From an uncultured Phascolarctobacterium sp. (GTDB taxonomy: Bacteria > Bacillota > Negativicutes > Acidaminococcales > Acidaminococcaceae), in NCBI GenBank assembly GCA_949288065.1, contig CASEIL010000011.1, forward strand, positions 1 through 38,300: a stretch of DNA of 38,300 nucleotides, in the 5' to 3' direction. Below the pieces are notes generated by a model. It saw only the letters and a program-made list of their open reading frames with translations. It was not told the origin of the DNA and ran no database searches. Positions 27,825-35,287 of the stretch are shown here, one piece after another. The position numbers and the translations under genes are program-made. Within the stretch, counting starts at the first letter, position 1. Each line of letters opens with the position of its first letter.

Positions 27825-28800
27825 TTCGCCCACGCCCTTCGTTTAAAAATGTGTTTACGCGCAGCTCCACGTTCTGCTGCAAATTGCGGTAAAAAAACTG
27901 ATAATCATAAATATGGTAAATGCCCTCCGCAAACAGCGGCAAACCGGGCGGGTAATCCTTTTTATCCACGTCCGTCACCTTCAGCGTGCCGCGTTTGGTG
28001 TCAATGTAACAGCCCGTCAGCTGCGGCACCTCACGCACCACGCTGCCGCTGTAATCGGTAAAGCACGCGCCATGGTTCAGCGTTTTGGACGCAGGCCTGT
28101 TATCAGCACGCCACGAGAGCGGGTTAATGGCAACGGTTTTTACGCCTGCCGGAACCATCATGGAAGCCGTTACCTCCGGTGCTTCGGTGTTAAAGGTAAT
28201 CAGCGTACCCAGGTCATCCGCGCTTTGCGCCGGGCGGATGTAAGGGTACTCTGCCGCCTCCTGCGGCGTAAACACCCAGCCGATAGCGTAGCAGGCCACC
28301 ATATTATTTTTTACAAAAGCCGTATCGCCAAATTCTTTCAGCAAACGCAGGCACATTTCCGCGCCCTGCGAAAACCCGCTGAGCACAAACGGGCGGCCGC
28401 CGTTTTCGTGCTGCATATAATGCACAAAAGCTGCGCGTACATCGCTGTATGCCGTATCAAAATACGGCGCGGCTTCCTGCGGCGGCAAAATGTAATCAGC
28501 CAGCACAGCCTGCCGGTAAAACGGTGCATACATACGGCAGGCGCCGTCGTAAATGCCGCGCTGCATGTTCAGCGCACCGGTAAAATTGGCTTTAATCTGT
28601 TCATCAGCAAGGCTCATGTTGGTGTGCCCGTCCGCGCCCAAATCTACCGTGGGGCAAACAATAAACAAATCCGCCGCCTTGTTTTCGCCCACGCGCCAGT
28701 ACGCCCAGTTAGCAGCGTTAGTATAATCCGGCGTTTGCGCCGATGCCAAAGCGCACAGCGCCCACAGCAAAAGCGTTAATACTAAGGTCAGCCTTTTCAT
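27814..28800 (-). CDS. Exported DUF3089 alpha/beta hydrolase-like protein
   Basis: The 328-residue protein has a signal peptide (MKRLTLVLTLLLWALCALAS, then AQT). The DUF3089 domain follows: YTNAANWAYWRVG, a DLFIVCPTVDLG strand, and the nucleophile elbow GFSQGAE (GxSxG) near residue 147. Members are predicted esterases or lipases, without a known substrate. The start ATG overlaps the amidohydrolase stop (ATGA), and the end overlaps ansA by 11 bases, so translation is coupled. Its position suggests it acts in the periplasm on compounds whose products the operon then uses. Confidence 0.82.
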   Translation of the reverse strand: MKRLTLVLTLLLWALCALASAQTPDYTNAANWAYWRVGENKAADLFIVCPTVDLGADGHTNMSLADEQIKANFTGALNMQRGIYDGACRMYAPFYRQAVLADYILPPQEAAPYFDTAYSDVRAAFVHYMQHENGGRPFVLSGFSQGAEMCLRLLKEFGDTAFVKNNMVACYAIGWVFTPQEAAEYPYIRPAQSADDLGTLITFNTEAPEVTASMMVPAGVKTVAINPLSWRADNRPASKTLNHGACFTDYSGSVVREVPQLTGCYIDTKRGTLKVTDVDKKDYPPGLPLFAEGIYHIYDYQFFYRNLQQNVELRVNTFLNEGRGRNAA

Positions 28801-29975
28801 TTTACATCACTGTTTAAATAATCGTAAGCAAACTGCGCGTAGATGCCTGCGCCGTATTTAAGCTGCTCCTCGTCCACCGCAAATTTTGGGTGATGGTGTA
28901 CGCAGTTCAGCCCTTTGGCAAGGTTGCGCACGCCCAAAAAGCCATATACGCCTTTTGTTTTATCCATAAATACGGAAAAATCCTCCGCACCCGTCATTTT
29001 ATCAAGGTGCGCCAGCGAGCCCTCGCCCATAATTTTTACAGCCGCCTTACGGGCAATTTCGTTCAGCTCGTGGTGCTCGTTAATCAGCGGCGCAGGGCCG
29101 AAGAAGTAAGTGCCGGTTACTTCGCAGCCGTAAACCGCCGCCGCTTTTTTGGCAGTTTCTTCAATTAATTGCGGCATACCGTTGCGGAACGCCTTGTTAA
29201 AGGTGCGTACCGTGCCGACAAGCTGCGCCTCACCGGCAATAGCAGGCTCATCGCTGCCGCCGTGCATCATGCCCGTGGTTACAACAAGGGTGTTATTGGG
29301 GTCGTTAATGCGGCTGACGATGCTTTGCAGCGCCATAACCACCGCCGCTGCCGCCAGCACTGCATCGCTGCCCTGCTGCGGTTTATCCGCCGGTGCGGTT
29401 TTACCGGTAATGTTAATGGTAAAACGGTCGCTGCACGCCATGCGCTCGCCGTCTTCAATGCTTACAAAGCCGCTGTCCATCAGCGACCACACATGCTGCC
29501 CAAAAATAGCGTCCACGCCTTCAAGGCAGCCGTGTTCTACATAATGGCGCGATTCCGTTCCAATTTCCTCTGCCATCTGGAACAGGAGCTTAACCGTGCC
29601 GTGCAGCTCATCCTTATGCGCAACCAGCATTTTGCCTGCCGCCAGCAGCATGGCAGTGTGGCAATCGTGCCCGCAGGCGTGCATCACACCGGCGTTTTGC
29701 GAGCAGAAGCTGCAATCGTTCTCCTCCTGTATCGGCAGCGCGTCAATATCGGCGCGCAGCATAACGGTTTTTCCGGGGTGCGCACCGCGAATGGTGCCGA
29801 TGCAGCCGGTAATATCGTCAAAGGTTTCTACCTCTATGCCCATTTGGGTTAATTCTCGGGCAATATGCTCCGTTGTTTTAAACTCTTTGGTGCCCAGCTC
29901 CGGGTGCGCGTGCAGCCAGCGGCGCTGCTCCAAAACGTAATTTTCTTCTGCCAGTGCCAGCTCTTTAAAATCCAT
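28797..29975 (-). CDS. M20D-family amidohydrolase (AbgA/hippurate hydrolase type)
   Basis: The 392-residue cytosolic metalloenzyme hydrolyses N-acylated amino acids or similar amides. Metal ligands are in HACGHDCHTAM (about residue 100), the catalytic or ligand Glu pair in QMAEEIGTES, and His in FGQHVW; the last His lies in VHHHPKFAVDEE. The lid/dimerisation domain is about 180-295. The start is the ATG at 29975, which shares one base with the upstream stop (TGATG). AbgT-linked relatives in E. coli cleave p-aminobenzoyl-glutamate; this substrate is plausible but not shown. Confidence 0.9.
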   Translation of the reverse strand: MDFKELALAEENYVLEQRRWLHAHPELGTKEFKTTEHIARELTQMGIEVETFDDITGCIGTIRGAHPGKTVMLRADIDALPIQEENDCSFCSQNAGVMHACGHDCHTAMLLAAGKMLVAHKDELHGTVKLLFQMAEEIGTESRHYVEHGCLEGVDAIFGQHVWSLMDSGFVSIEDGERMACSDRFTINITGKTAPADKPQQGSDAVLAAAAVVMALQSIVSRINDPNNTLVVTTGMMHGGSDEPAIAGEAQLVGTVRTFNKAFRNGMPQLIEETAKKAAAVYGCEVTGTYFFGPAPLINEHHELNEIARKAAVKIMGEGSLAHLDKMTGAEDFSVFMDKTKGVYGFLGVRNLAKGLNCVHHHPKFAVDEEQLKYGAGIYAQFAYDYLNSDVK

Positions 29976-30334
29976 CACTCCGCACCCCCTTCACATTCGC
30001 CAAACTCCAGCTCTGCCGTGCAGCCAAACGCTGCCGCCGTGCTTTCGGCAAGGCCCAGCAAATTAGGCAGCATTGCTTCCAAATCAGCAGCGTCTGCGGC
30101 ATATAAATACGCCGTCATTTTTACAAAATCGGTAATAATATTAAACTGCGTGCCGCCGCTTACGCCGCTGACGGTAAACACCAAAGGCTTCAGCGGGTTG
30201 TTAAAGCGGCTGACCAAAGTCTGTGCATTAAGGATAAAGGCAGAAGCGGCCACAATAGCGTCTTTGCCCAAATGCGGCGTAGAGCCGTGCGCCGAACTGC
30301 CGTGCATTAAAACGGTAATTTTTTTGTAATACAT
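29975..30334 (-). CDS. Stand-alone M20 peptidase dimerisation (lid) domain protein
   Basis: This 119-residue ORF matches only the lid/dimerisation domain of M20D enzymes (YKKITVLMHG..AHGSTPHLGKDAI, then VSRFNNPL, and VSGGTQFNIITD). It aligns with about residues 185-300 of the intact amidohydrolase just downstream. Both halves of the catalytic zinc domain are missing. Yet AGGAG stands seven bases before the ATG at 30334, and the stop overlaps the next start (TGATG), so it seems to be translated. It may be the shrunken remains of a second AbgA/AbgB-like subunit, or a working accessory subunit. See findings. Confidence 0.7.
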   Translation of the reverse strand: MYYKKITVLMHGSSAHGSTPHLGKDAIVAASAFILNAQTLVSRFNNPLKPLVFTVSGVSGGTQFNIITDFVKMTAYLYAADAADLEAMLPNLLGLAESTAAAFGCTAELEFGECEGGAE

Positions 30335-30350
30335 AGCCATACTCCTTAAA

Positions 30351-30375
30351 AGCGGCCGCCATTATGGCAGCCGCT
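30351..30375 (-). other. Intercistronic hairpin after the AbgT-type gene
   Basis: AGCGGCCGCCAT-T-ATGGCAGCCGCT (plus strand) has 12-bp arms with one mismatch. On the minus strand it is followed only by TTTTAAGG, so it is at best a weak terminator. It may trim or protect the upstream message. Confidence 0.5.
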
Positions 30376-30389
30376 AAATTAATTATTAA

Positions 30390-31937
30390 TCAGTTCAGGA
30401 AGATACCGCCGCCCGGGCCCAAAGGCAGGTCGAGGAAAATCCACACTAAAAGCTGGATAATCCAGATAACCGTAAAGGTAACGGAAAACGGCACCATGTT
30501 AGCGATAACAGAACCCAGCCCCATCTCCGGCGCATAGCGGCGTACAAAGCCCAAAATAACCGGGCAGTACGGGAACAGCGGGGACAGCGGGTTGGTAATG
30601 GAATCGCCGATACGGTAAGCAACCTGCGTAACGGCAGGGTCAAAGCCCATCAGCATCAGCATCGGCACAAAAATCGGCGCAAGTATCGCCCACTTGGCAG
30701 ATGCCGAACCGATAAGAATGTTAACAATGCAGGATACAAAGATAAGGCCGATAAGAAGCGGCGCGCCTGTAAACTGCATGCTCTGCAAAAATTCCGCGCC
30801 CTTAATCGCCATAACAATGCCAAGGTTACTCCATGCAAAATAGCTGGTAAACTGCGCAATAAAGAAGCACATAAAAATGTAGCTTGCCATATCCTTAAAG
30901 CCCAGCGTAATATCAGCAAACAAATCCCTGTCGTTTTTGTATTTGCCGCAGCCAAAGCCGTAGCACGCACCTGCAACAAACAGCGCAATGGTAACAGTTA
31001 AAATAATACCGTTCATAAACGGAGAACCGTTTGTTAAAACAGAATGTGTTTTCGGATCTGCCAAAAGCGGGTCATCGCCAACGCAGGCAGCAACCAGAGC
31101 CACAATAAATAAAACAGTGCCGATAAGCGACCATTTTAAGCCGCGTTTCTGTTCATCGGTAACCTTGCCTTCGCTTTCGTCAAAATCGTATTTGGCAAGC
31201 TCTTCCTTCGTCATGGGAAAGCGTTTTACCAGAAACTTCTCCGTCAGCAGCGTGCCAAAGATAGAAAGCGCAAAGCAGGAAGCAATTAAAAAGTACCAGT
31301 TAATCGCCATCGTTGCCTGGTAGTTAGGGTCAATCATGCGCGCGGCGTTTTCGGTAAAGCCGTAAGCCAAAGCGTCCGTCATGCCCAGCATAATGTTGGC
31401 ACTAAAGCCGCCCGCACAGCCTGCGTAGGCAACAATCATGCCTAAAACCGGGCTGCGCCCCAAACCCATGTAAATAACCGCCGCCAGCGGAGGCATTACA
31501 ATAAAGCCCGCATCACCGGCAAGGTTAGCGTTAATGGCAACAAACAAAATGGCAAAGGTAACAACCCACGATTTGGCGTCGCCCATAACGTGCTTCATCA
31601 TCGTTACCAAAAAGCCGCTCTTTTCAGCAACGGCCGCGCCGATAATACATACCATAACCATGCCCAGCGGCGCAAAGCCGGAATAGTTGGCAACCGCCTT
31701 GCTGTACATATCGCGGATGCCTTCCTTGGTTAACAAATTAACAACGGCAATGGTTTTGCCCGTGCCCGGGTGCACTGCGCTGTAACCCATGCTGCCCAAA
31801 ATGGCAGATAAAATTACAACCGTGATAGCCAGAATGATAAACAGGCTGACCGGGTCCGGCATGGCGTTGCCGATTTTTTCGATAAAGTCCATCGCCCTAT
31901 CGAAAAACCCCTTCTTTTGAACTTTACTTTCCGTCAT
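30390..31937 (-). CDS. abgT: AbgT-family transporter
   Basis: The 515-residue inner-membrane protein has about 11-13 hydrophobic segments. Family features include the N-terminal IGNAMPDPVSLFIILA, GDAGFIVMPPLAAVIY, GGFSANIMLGMTDAL and the late GDSITNPLSPLFPYCPVIL. E. coli AbgT imports p-aminobenzoyl-glutamate, while other members export sulfonamides or related compounds. With hydrolases directly downstream, import of an amide substrate is the better guess. It is the first gene of the operon, with AAGGA before the ATG and an extended -10 promoter plus hairpin upstream. Confidence 0.92.
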   Translation of the reverse strand: MTESKVQKKGFFDRAMDFIEKIGNAMPDPVSLFIILAITVVILSAILGSMGYSAVHPGTGKTIAVVNLLTKEGIRDMYSKAVANYSGFAPLGMVMVCIIGAAVAEKSGFLVTMMKHVMGDAKSWVVTFAILFVAINANLAGDAGFIVMPPLAAVIYMGLGRSPVLGMIVAYAGCAGGFSANIMLGMTDALAYGFTENAARMIDPNYQATMAINWYFLIASCFALSIFGTLLTEKFLVKRFPMTKEELAKYDFDESEGKVTDEQKRGLKWSLIGTVLFIVALVAACVGDDPLLADPKTHSVLTNGSPFMNGIILTVTIALFVAGACYGFGCGKYKNDRDLFADITLGFKDMASYIFMCFFIAQFTSYFAWSNLGIVMAIKGAEFLQSMQFTGAPLLIGLIFVSCIVNILIGSASAKWAILAPIFVPMLMLMGFDPAVTQVAYRIGDSITNPLSPLFPYCPVILGFVRRYAPEMGLGSVIANMVPFSVTFTVIWIIQLLVWIFLDLPLGPGGGIFLN

Positions 31938-31961
31938 TAAATCACGTCCTTCCCTTATTTT

Positions 31962-31998
31962 ATTAAAAATAAAGGGACTCCACCAATTAGTGGAGCCC
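31962..31998 (-). terminator. Hairpin with T-rich tail between DUF3298 and abgT genes
   Basis: On the minus strand GGGGCTCCAC, loop TAATTG, GTGGAGTCCC (31974-31998) is followed by TTTATTTTTAAT (31962-31973). It fits a terminator for the upstream DUF3298 gene. It also lies downstream of a good promoter at 32014-32042, so it would sit in the abgT leader. Confidence 0.65.
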
Positions 31999-32013
31999 CC
32001 GTTGGCTTACTTT

Positions 32014-32042
32014 ATTATAACATTTTAACGCGGTAAAATAAA
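32014..32042 (-). promoter_or_regulatory. Extended -10 promoter upstream of abgT
   Basis: On the minus strand TGTTATAAT carries a perfect TATAAT at 32014-32019, with a weak -35 (TTTATT, 32037-32042) at a spacing of 17. Confidence 0.5.
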
Positions 32043-32073
32043 CAGATTTCCATTTATTTTTATTAACGCAAAA

Positions 32074-32856
32074 TTAGTACGCCAAAATATCGCTTAAACC
32101 ATCAGCCGGAACAACAAAACTTACAACGCCTGCCGCATACGGTGCAACCTCGTACGGTGCGTAGGTAACAACCAGCACCTTGCCGTCAAAATAAAATTTA
32201 TCGCCGTCTTTTACTTCAACAGGGCCAAAGAACCTTTCCGGATTAGCCTTTACCTGCTCGTCAACAACCTTATTAATGCGGGCAAGGTAATCGCTGCCGG
32301 GCTTGAACAAATCGGCAAGCGCCAGCTCCTTGCCGGTGCTTAAATCAAAGGTAGAAACATCATACAAAGTTGCGCCGTGCGCGCCGCCGGTAAACAAATA
32401 GCCCTGCTGCTCAACGCACAGCAGTTTATCGCCGTTGTACAGCACCTTGTACTCGCCGTCAAGGCCGTAACGCTCCACCAGCGTGCCGCCGTACATTTTG
32501 TCCTCCTGCCATCTGCTGTGCAGGTTGTAATTTACAAAGCTGCCCACGTCCTCAACAAAATCGCGGGCTTCCTTTACGCCCTTCGGCCCGGCAAAATTGT
32601 TGTCGAACGATACGCGCATGGCTTCCACGGTTTTATCGCTCTGCGGCAGCGGCGAATATAATTGCAGCATGGCGTTAAAGTTCAGCGCGTTGTTAATTTT
32701 GGCATCCACCACAGGGCCTGCGCCTTTTATTTGCGGCACCTGTATTTTTACCCAGTCCTCGTCAACATCGTAGCCTTTAACAGCCACGCCGGCAAAGGCA
32801 GAAGCGCAGACGGACAACGCCGCCAGTGTCATTACAAGTGTCTTTTTTAATTTCAT
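32074..32856 (-). CDS. Exported DUF3298 (RsiV-like) domain protein
   Basis: The 260-residue protein has a signal peptide (MKLKKTLVMTLAALSVCASAFA). An N-terminal DUF4163-like half follows (YDVDEDWVKIQVPQIKG, with paired strands), then a DUF3298 domain with the typical TGGAHGATLYDVSTFDLSTGK and the ELALADLFKPGSDY region. The mature protein should be periplasmic. The fold is also found in anti-sigma factor RsiV, but no membrane or sigma-binding part is present here. Function unknown. AGGAGG precedes the ATG. Confidence 0.82.
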   Translation of the reverse strand: MKLKKTLVMTLAALSVCASAFAGVAVKGYDVDEDWVKIQVPQIKGAGPVVDAKINNALNFNAMLQLYSPLPQSDKTVEAMRVSFDNNFAGPKGVKEARDFVEDVGSFVNYNLHSRWQEDKMYGGTLVERYGLDGEYKVLYNGDKLLCVEQQGYLFTGGAHGATLYDVSTFDLSTGKELALADLFKPGSDYLARINKVVDEQVKANPERFFGPVEVKDGDKFYFDGKVLVVTYAPYEVAPYAAGVVSFVVPADGLSDILAY

Positions 32857-32885
32857 AAAAAATCCTCCTTAGGTTTTCTGCGCTA

Positions 32886-32914
32886 ATTATAACACATAAA
32901 CCAAAGGAGGTAAA
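32886..32914 (-). promoter_or_regulatory. Promoter of the DUF3298 gene
   Basis: On the minus strand TTTACC (32909-32914), a 17-base spacer and TATAAT (32886-32891), with the extended TGt. It lies four bases after the end of the ABC permease gene. Confidence 0.75.
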
Positions 32915-32917
32915 ATT

Positions 32918-34102
32918 TTATAAATCGTCCGCAGCCTGCCGCCTGCAAGCCGCCGCAGCGGGAATAAAGCTGAACACGGTCGCCGCCAGAATAACTACCG
33001 CCAGCATAACGCCCTCCTGCACGGTAAAGCCTGCCGTAAGGTTAACGGCAGTTTTTTGCCGCAAAAGATACGCCAGCGCGCTGAACGCACCGTGCCCCGC
33101 CGCCGTGCCCAGCAGCGTGCCGATACAGGAAAGCAGCATACCCTGCATAAAATTAATTTTAATAATTTGCTTTTGCCCCGCACCGATAGCGCGCATAATA
33201 GCGTTATCGTGCCTGCGCATGGCTGCCGCCCAGTAGGTTGTGCAGGCAATTATTACCAGCGCCAGCGAAATTACGCCACAGCTAATAATTTGCAAAAGTT
33301 TTTCGGCGTCGCCCATAACGGCAAACAGCTCAATAATAATCTGCGAAGGGAACACCACCTGCATTTCCTTACTATTGCGGTACTGCGAAAGCACTGCCAG
33401 CGCCTGCGCATAGCCTGCCGGTTTAATCAGCACGCCCGTTACGCCCTGCGCCGCCGCGCCGTGCCCGGCGTGCGCCGCCCAGATGCTTTTAATATCCGTT
33501 AAAACGCACTGATCATACGGGCCGTTAACCGGCTGCAAAATGCCCACAACCTTGTAGCTTTGCGCGTGCCCCTTGCTGCCGGGCACCTGCACCATTCCGT
33601 GCGAGGTCTGGAAGGTATCGCCAACCTTCAGCCCCGTCATCTGCGCCATGCGTGCGCCCACAACGGCTTCAAACGGAGTTTCAAACGCACGCCCTTCGGC
33701 AAGGTGCAGCCATTTGCCGCGTTTGGGGTTTATTTCGTAATCAAAAATTTCTTTTTCGGTGCCCGCCAGGCGGAAGCCGCGGTAATTATCGCCGTAGCCG
33801 AAGGGGATTGCCAGCGCCACGTTTTTGTTGGCGCGCAGCTTTTCTACCTCTTCATAGCTGATGTTACTCATCGGCGTATCCTTTAAAAATACGGTGTTCA
33901 GCACCAGCTGGTTAGGGCTGCCCTTGCTGCCTGCCACAATGGGGAAGGGTTCTGCCGCCGTGCTTAAACCGCTGTGCACGCCGTCCGCCATTAAAAGCAC
34001 CAGCACCGCCATGGCAATGCTTGCCATAACCGCCAGGCAGGCGATGAGGCTTTGCAGCGGTTTAAACATAATGTTGCGGCGTACCAGTTTAATTATGCTC
34101 AT
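32918..34102 (-). CDS. MacB/FtsX-type ABC transporter permease
   Basis: The 394-residue inner-membrane protein has the four-helix MacB layout. Membrane segment 1 is near residues 15-40 (SLIACLAVMASIAMAVLVLL), a large periplasmic MacB_PCD domain spans about 45-255, and three more segments (about 265-385) follow in the FtsX domain. It pairs with the ATPase gene, which overlaps it by 14 bases. Such transporters act on periplasmic substrates by mechanotransmission rather than moving them across the inner membrane. The substrate is unknown; the partner context hints at metal. Confidence 0.88.
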   Translation of the reverse strand: MSIIKLVRRNIMFKPLQSLIACLAVMASIAMAVLVLLMADGVHSGLSTAAEPFPIVAGSKGSPNQLVLNTVFLKDTPMSNISYEEVEKLRANKNVALAIPFGYGDNYRGFRLAGTEKEIFDYEINPKRGKWLHLAEGRAFETPFEAVVGARMAQMTGLKVGDTFQTSHGMVQVPGSKGHAQSYKVVGILQPVNGPYDQCVLTDIKSIWAAHAGHGAAAQGVTGVLIKPAGYAQALAVLSQYRNSKEMQVVFPSQIIIELFAVMGDAEKLLQIISCGVISLALVIIACTTYWAAAMRRHDNAIMRAIGAGQKQIIKINFMQGMLLSCIGTLLGTAAGHGAFSALAYLLRQKTAVNLTAGFTVQEGVMLAVVILAATVFSFIPAAAACRRQAADDL

Positions 34103-34772
34103 GCTCTGTCAGCCTCCCGCATTTAATATCAAACCATTCGCCAAACTGCTGCTTAACGCTTTCGTCGTGGGTAGAAAGCAAAAGCGCCGTGCCGTTTTCG
34201 CTGCACAGGCTGCGCAAAAGCCCCAGCACAACGCGGCTGTTTTCCGAGTCAAGGCTCGCCGTCGGCTCATCTGCCAAAAGCAGCACCGGGCTGTTAATAA
34301 CGGCGCGCACCACAGCCACGCGCTGCTGCTCGCCGATGCTTAATTTCCCGGGTAATACGTCTTTTTTGGCAGCCAGCCCCACACGCTCCAGCAAATTCTG
34401 CGCGCGTTTTTTCAGTGCTGCCATATCGCCGCCGGCAAAGTAACCCGCCAGCAAAATGTTTTCCTCCGCCGTCAGCGCTTCAATCAGGTTCAGCTTCTGG
34501 AACACATAGCCAATGTTCTGCGCGCGCCACAAATCGCGCTCACGCTCCGGCATGTTGTCAATGCGCCGGCCGTTAAAATAAATTTCGCCGCCGCTGGGCG
34601 CAAGCAGCCCGGCAATCATGTGCAGCAGCGTGGTTTTGCCACTTCCGCTCGGCCCCGTTAAAAGCAGCTGCCCGCCCTTATCCAGCGTAAGCTGATTGGC
34701 GTGGCTGATGGTAATTACCTCGCCCGAGGGTTCCGTTACCTGTTTAAAAACATTTTTTACTTCCAGCAGCAT
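34089..34772 (-). CDS. ABC transporter ATP-binding protein (LolD/MacB type)
   Basis: The 227-residue ATPase has Walker A GPSGSGKTT (about residue 40), the Q-loop in YVFQKLN, the signature LSIGEQQRVAV, Walker B VLLLADEPT, and H-loop LLSTHDES. The start is the ATG at 34772, eight bases after GGAGG and sharing one base with the upstream stop (TGATG). It energises the permease whose gene overlaps its 3' end. Confidence 0.94.
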   Translation of the reverse strand: MLLEVKNVFKQVTEPSGEVITISHANQLTLDKGGQLLLTGPSGSGKTTLLHMIAGLLAPSGGEIYFNGRRIDNMPERERDLWRAQNIGYVFQKLNLIEALTAEENILLAGYFAGGDMAALKKRAQNLLERVGLAAKKDVLPGKLSIGEQQRVAVVRAVINSPVLLLADEPTASLDSENSRVVLGLLRSLCSENGTALLLSTHDESVKQQFGEWFDIKCGRLTEHEHN

Positions 34773-35272
34773 CACAAAGCCTCCAGCGACTGCGCCTGTA
34801 TGCGCACCAGGCTTACAAAGCCGGTTTCAGCATCCACCTCGGTACCCAGTTCCAGCGTACCGGTTACCATAATAGGCCTGTCAAACGGCAGCGCCACCAC
34901 CGGTTCGTCCAGCTGCACCACTACAATGTCTGCCGGCCAGTCGGCGTCGGTGCTGCAAAACGGGCAAATGCTCATCGGCTCGCGCGTCAGCACAAAAAAG
35001 TTAATCGTCGGCGTCAGCGGCGGCGCCATAAAGCCCGCCATCTGCACCGTCTGCCCCTCGGCACTTTTTAATTTGTCCGAGAACGTAATGCCCAGCGAGG
35101 AAACACCGGCATACATTTCATCAAAGGTCATGTTAATTGCGGCTTCTGTCCTGCTGCACAAAAAAGGCGGTTCGCAGTGAACCGCCTTGAAAGGCAAGTC
35201 TTGTGCGGTAAAAGCACCGCCTAAGCACAGCAGCAGCGAGAGCAGAAAGCTTTTCAAAAGTTTCTCAAGCAT
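34772..35272 (-). CDS. Exported CPFC-motif protein, partner of the MacB-like transporter
   Basis: The 166-residue protein has a signal peptide (MLEKLLKSFLLSLLLCLGGA). The mature domain has MAGFMAPPLTPTINFFVLT, then SICPFCSTDADWPADIVVV, where the CPFC pair could bind metal or act in redox. The pattern recalls DUF3299-type exported proteins, which in Pseudomonas (PA4066, from memory) lie beside a Zur-controlled FtsX-type ABC transporter, so a metal (zinc) role is an inference. No Zur box was seen. A strong terminator hairpin lies inside its coding sequence (35160-35188). It is 15 bp after the phosphatase gene, and no separate promoter is evident. Confidence 0.7.
   Translation of the reverse strand: MLEKLLKSFLLSLLLCLGGAFTAQDLPFKAVHCEPPFLCSRTEAAINMTFDEMYAGVSSLGITFSDKLKSAEGQTVQMAGFMAPPLTPTINFFVLTREPMSICPFCSTDADWPADIVVVQLDEPVVALPFDRPIMVTGTLELGTEVDAETGFVSLVRIQAQSLEAL
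35160..35188 (-). terminator. Intrinsic terminator inside the CPFC-protein gene
   Basis: On the minus strand AAGGCGGTTC, loop ACTGC, GAACCGCCTT forms a perfect 10-bp stem (35164-35188) with a run of six T. It is codons 29-36 of the exported protein, about 100 bases after the phosphatase stop. It resembles the terminator at 3763-3797 (both have GGCGGTTC/GAACCG arms). Confidence 0.8.
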
Positions 35273-35287
35273 CTGCCTGCCCCCATT

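Noticed and set aside
27913..28779. 288-codon plus-strand frame opposite the DUF3089 gene
   Set aside because: The minus-strand frame has a signal peptide, GxSxG motif and overlaps with its neighbours; the plus frame has none of these.
32901..32910. CCAAAGGAGG as a plus-strand ribosome site
   Set aside because: No start codon with an open frame follows; it falls inside the minus-strand DUF3298 promoter.
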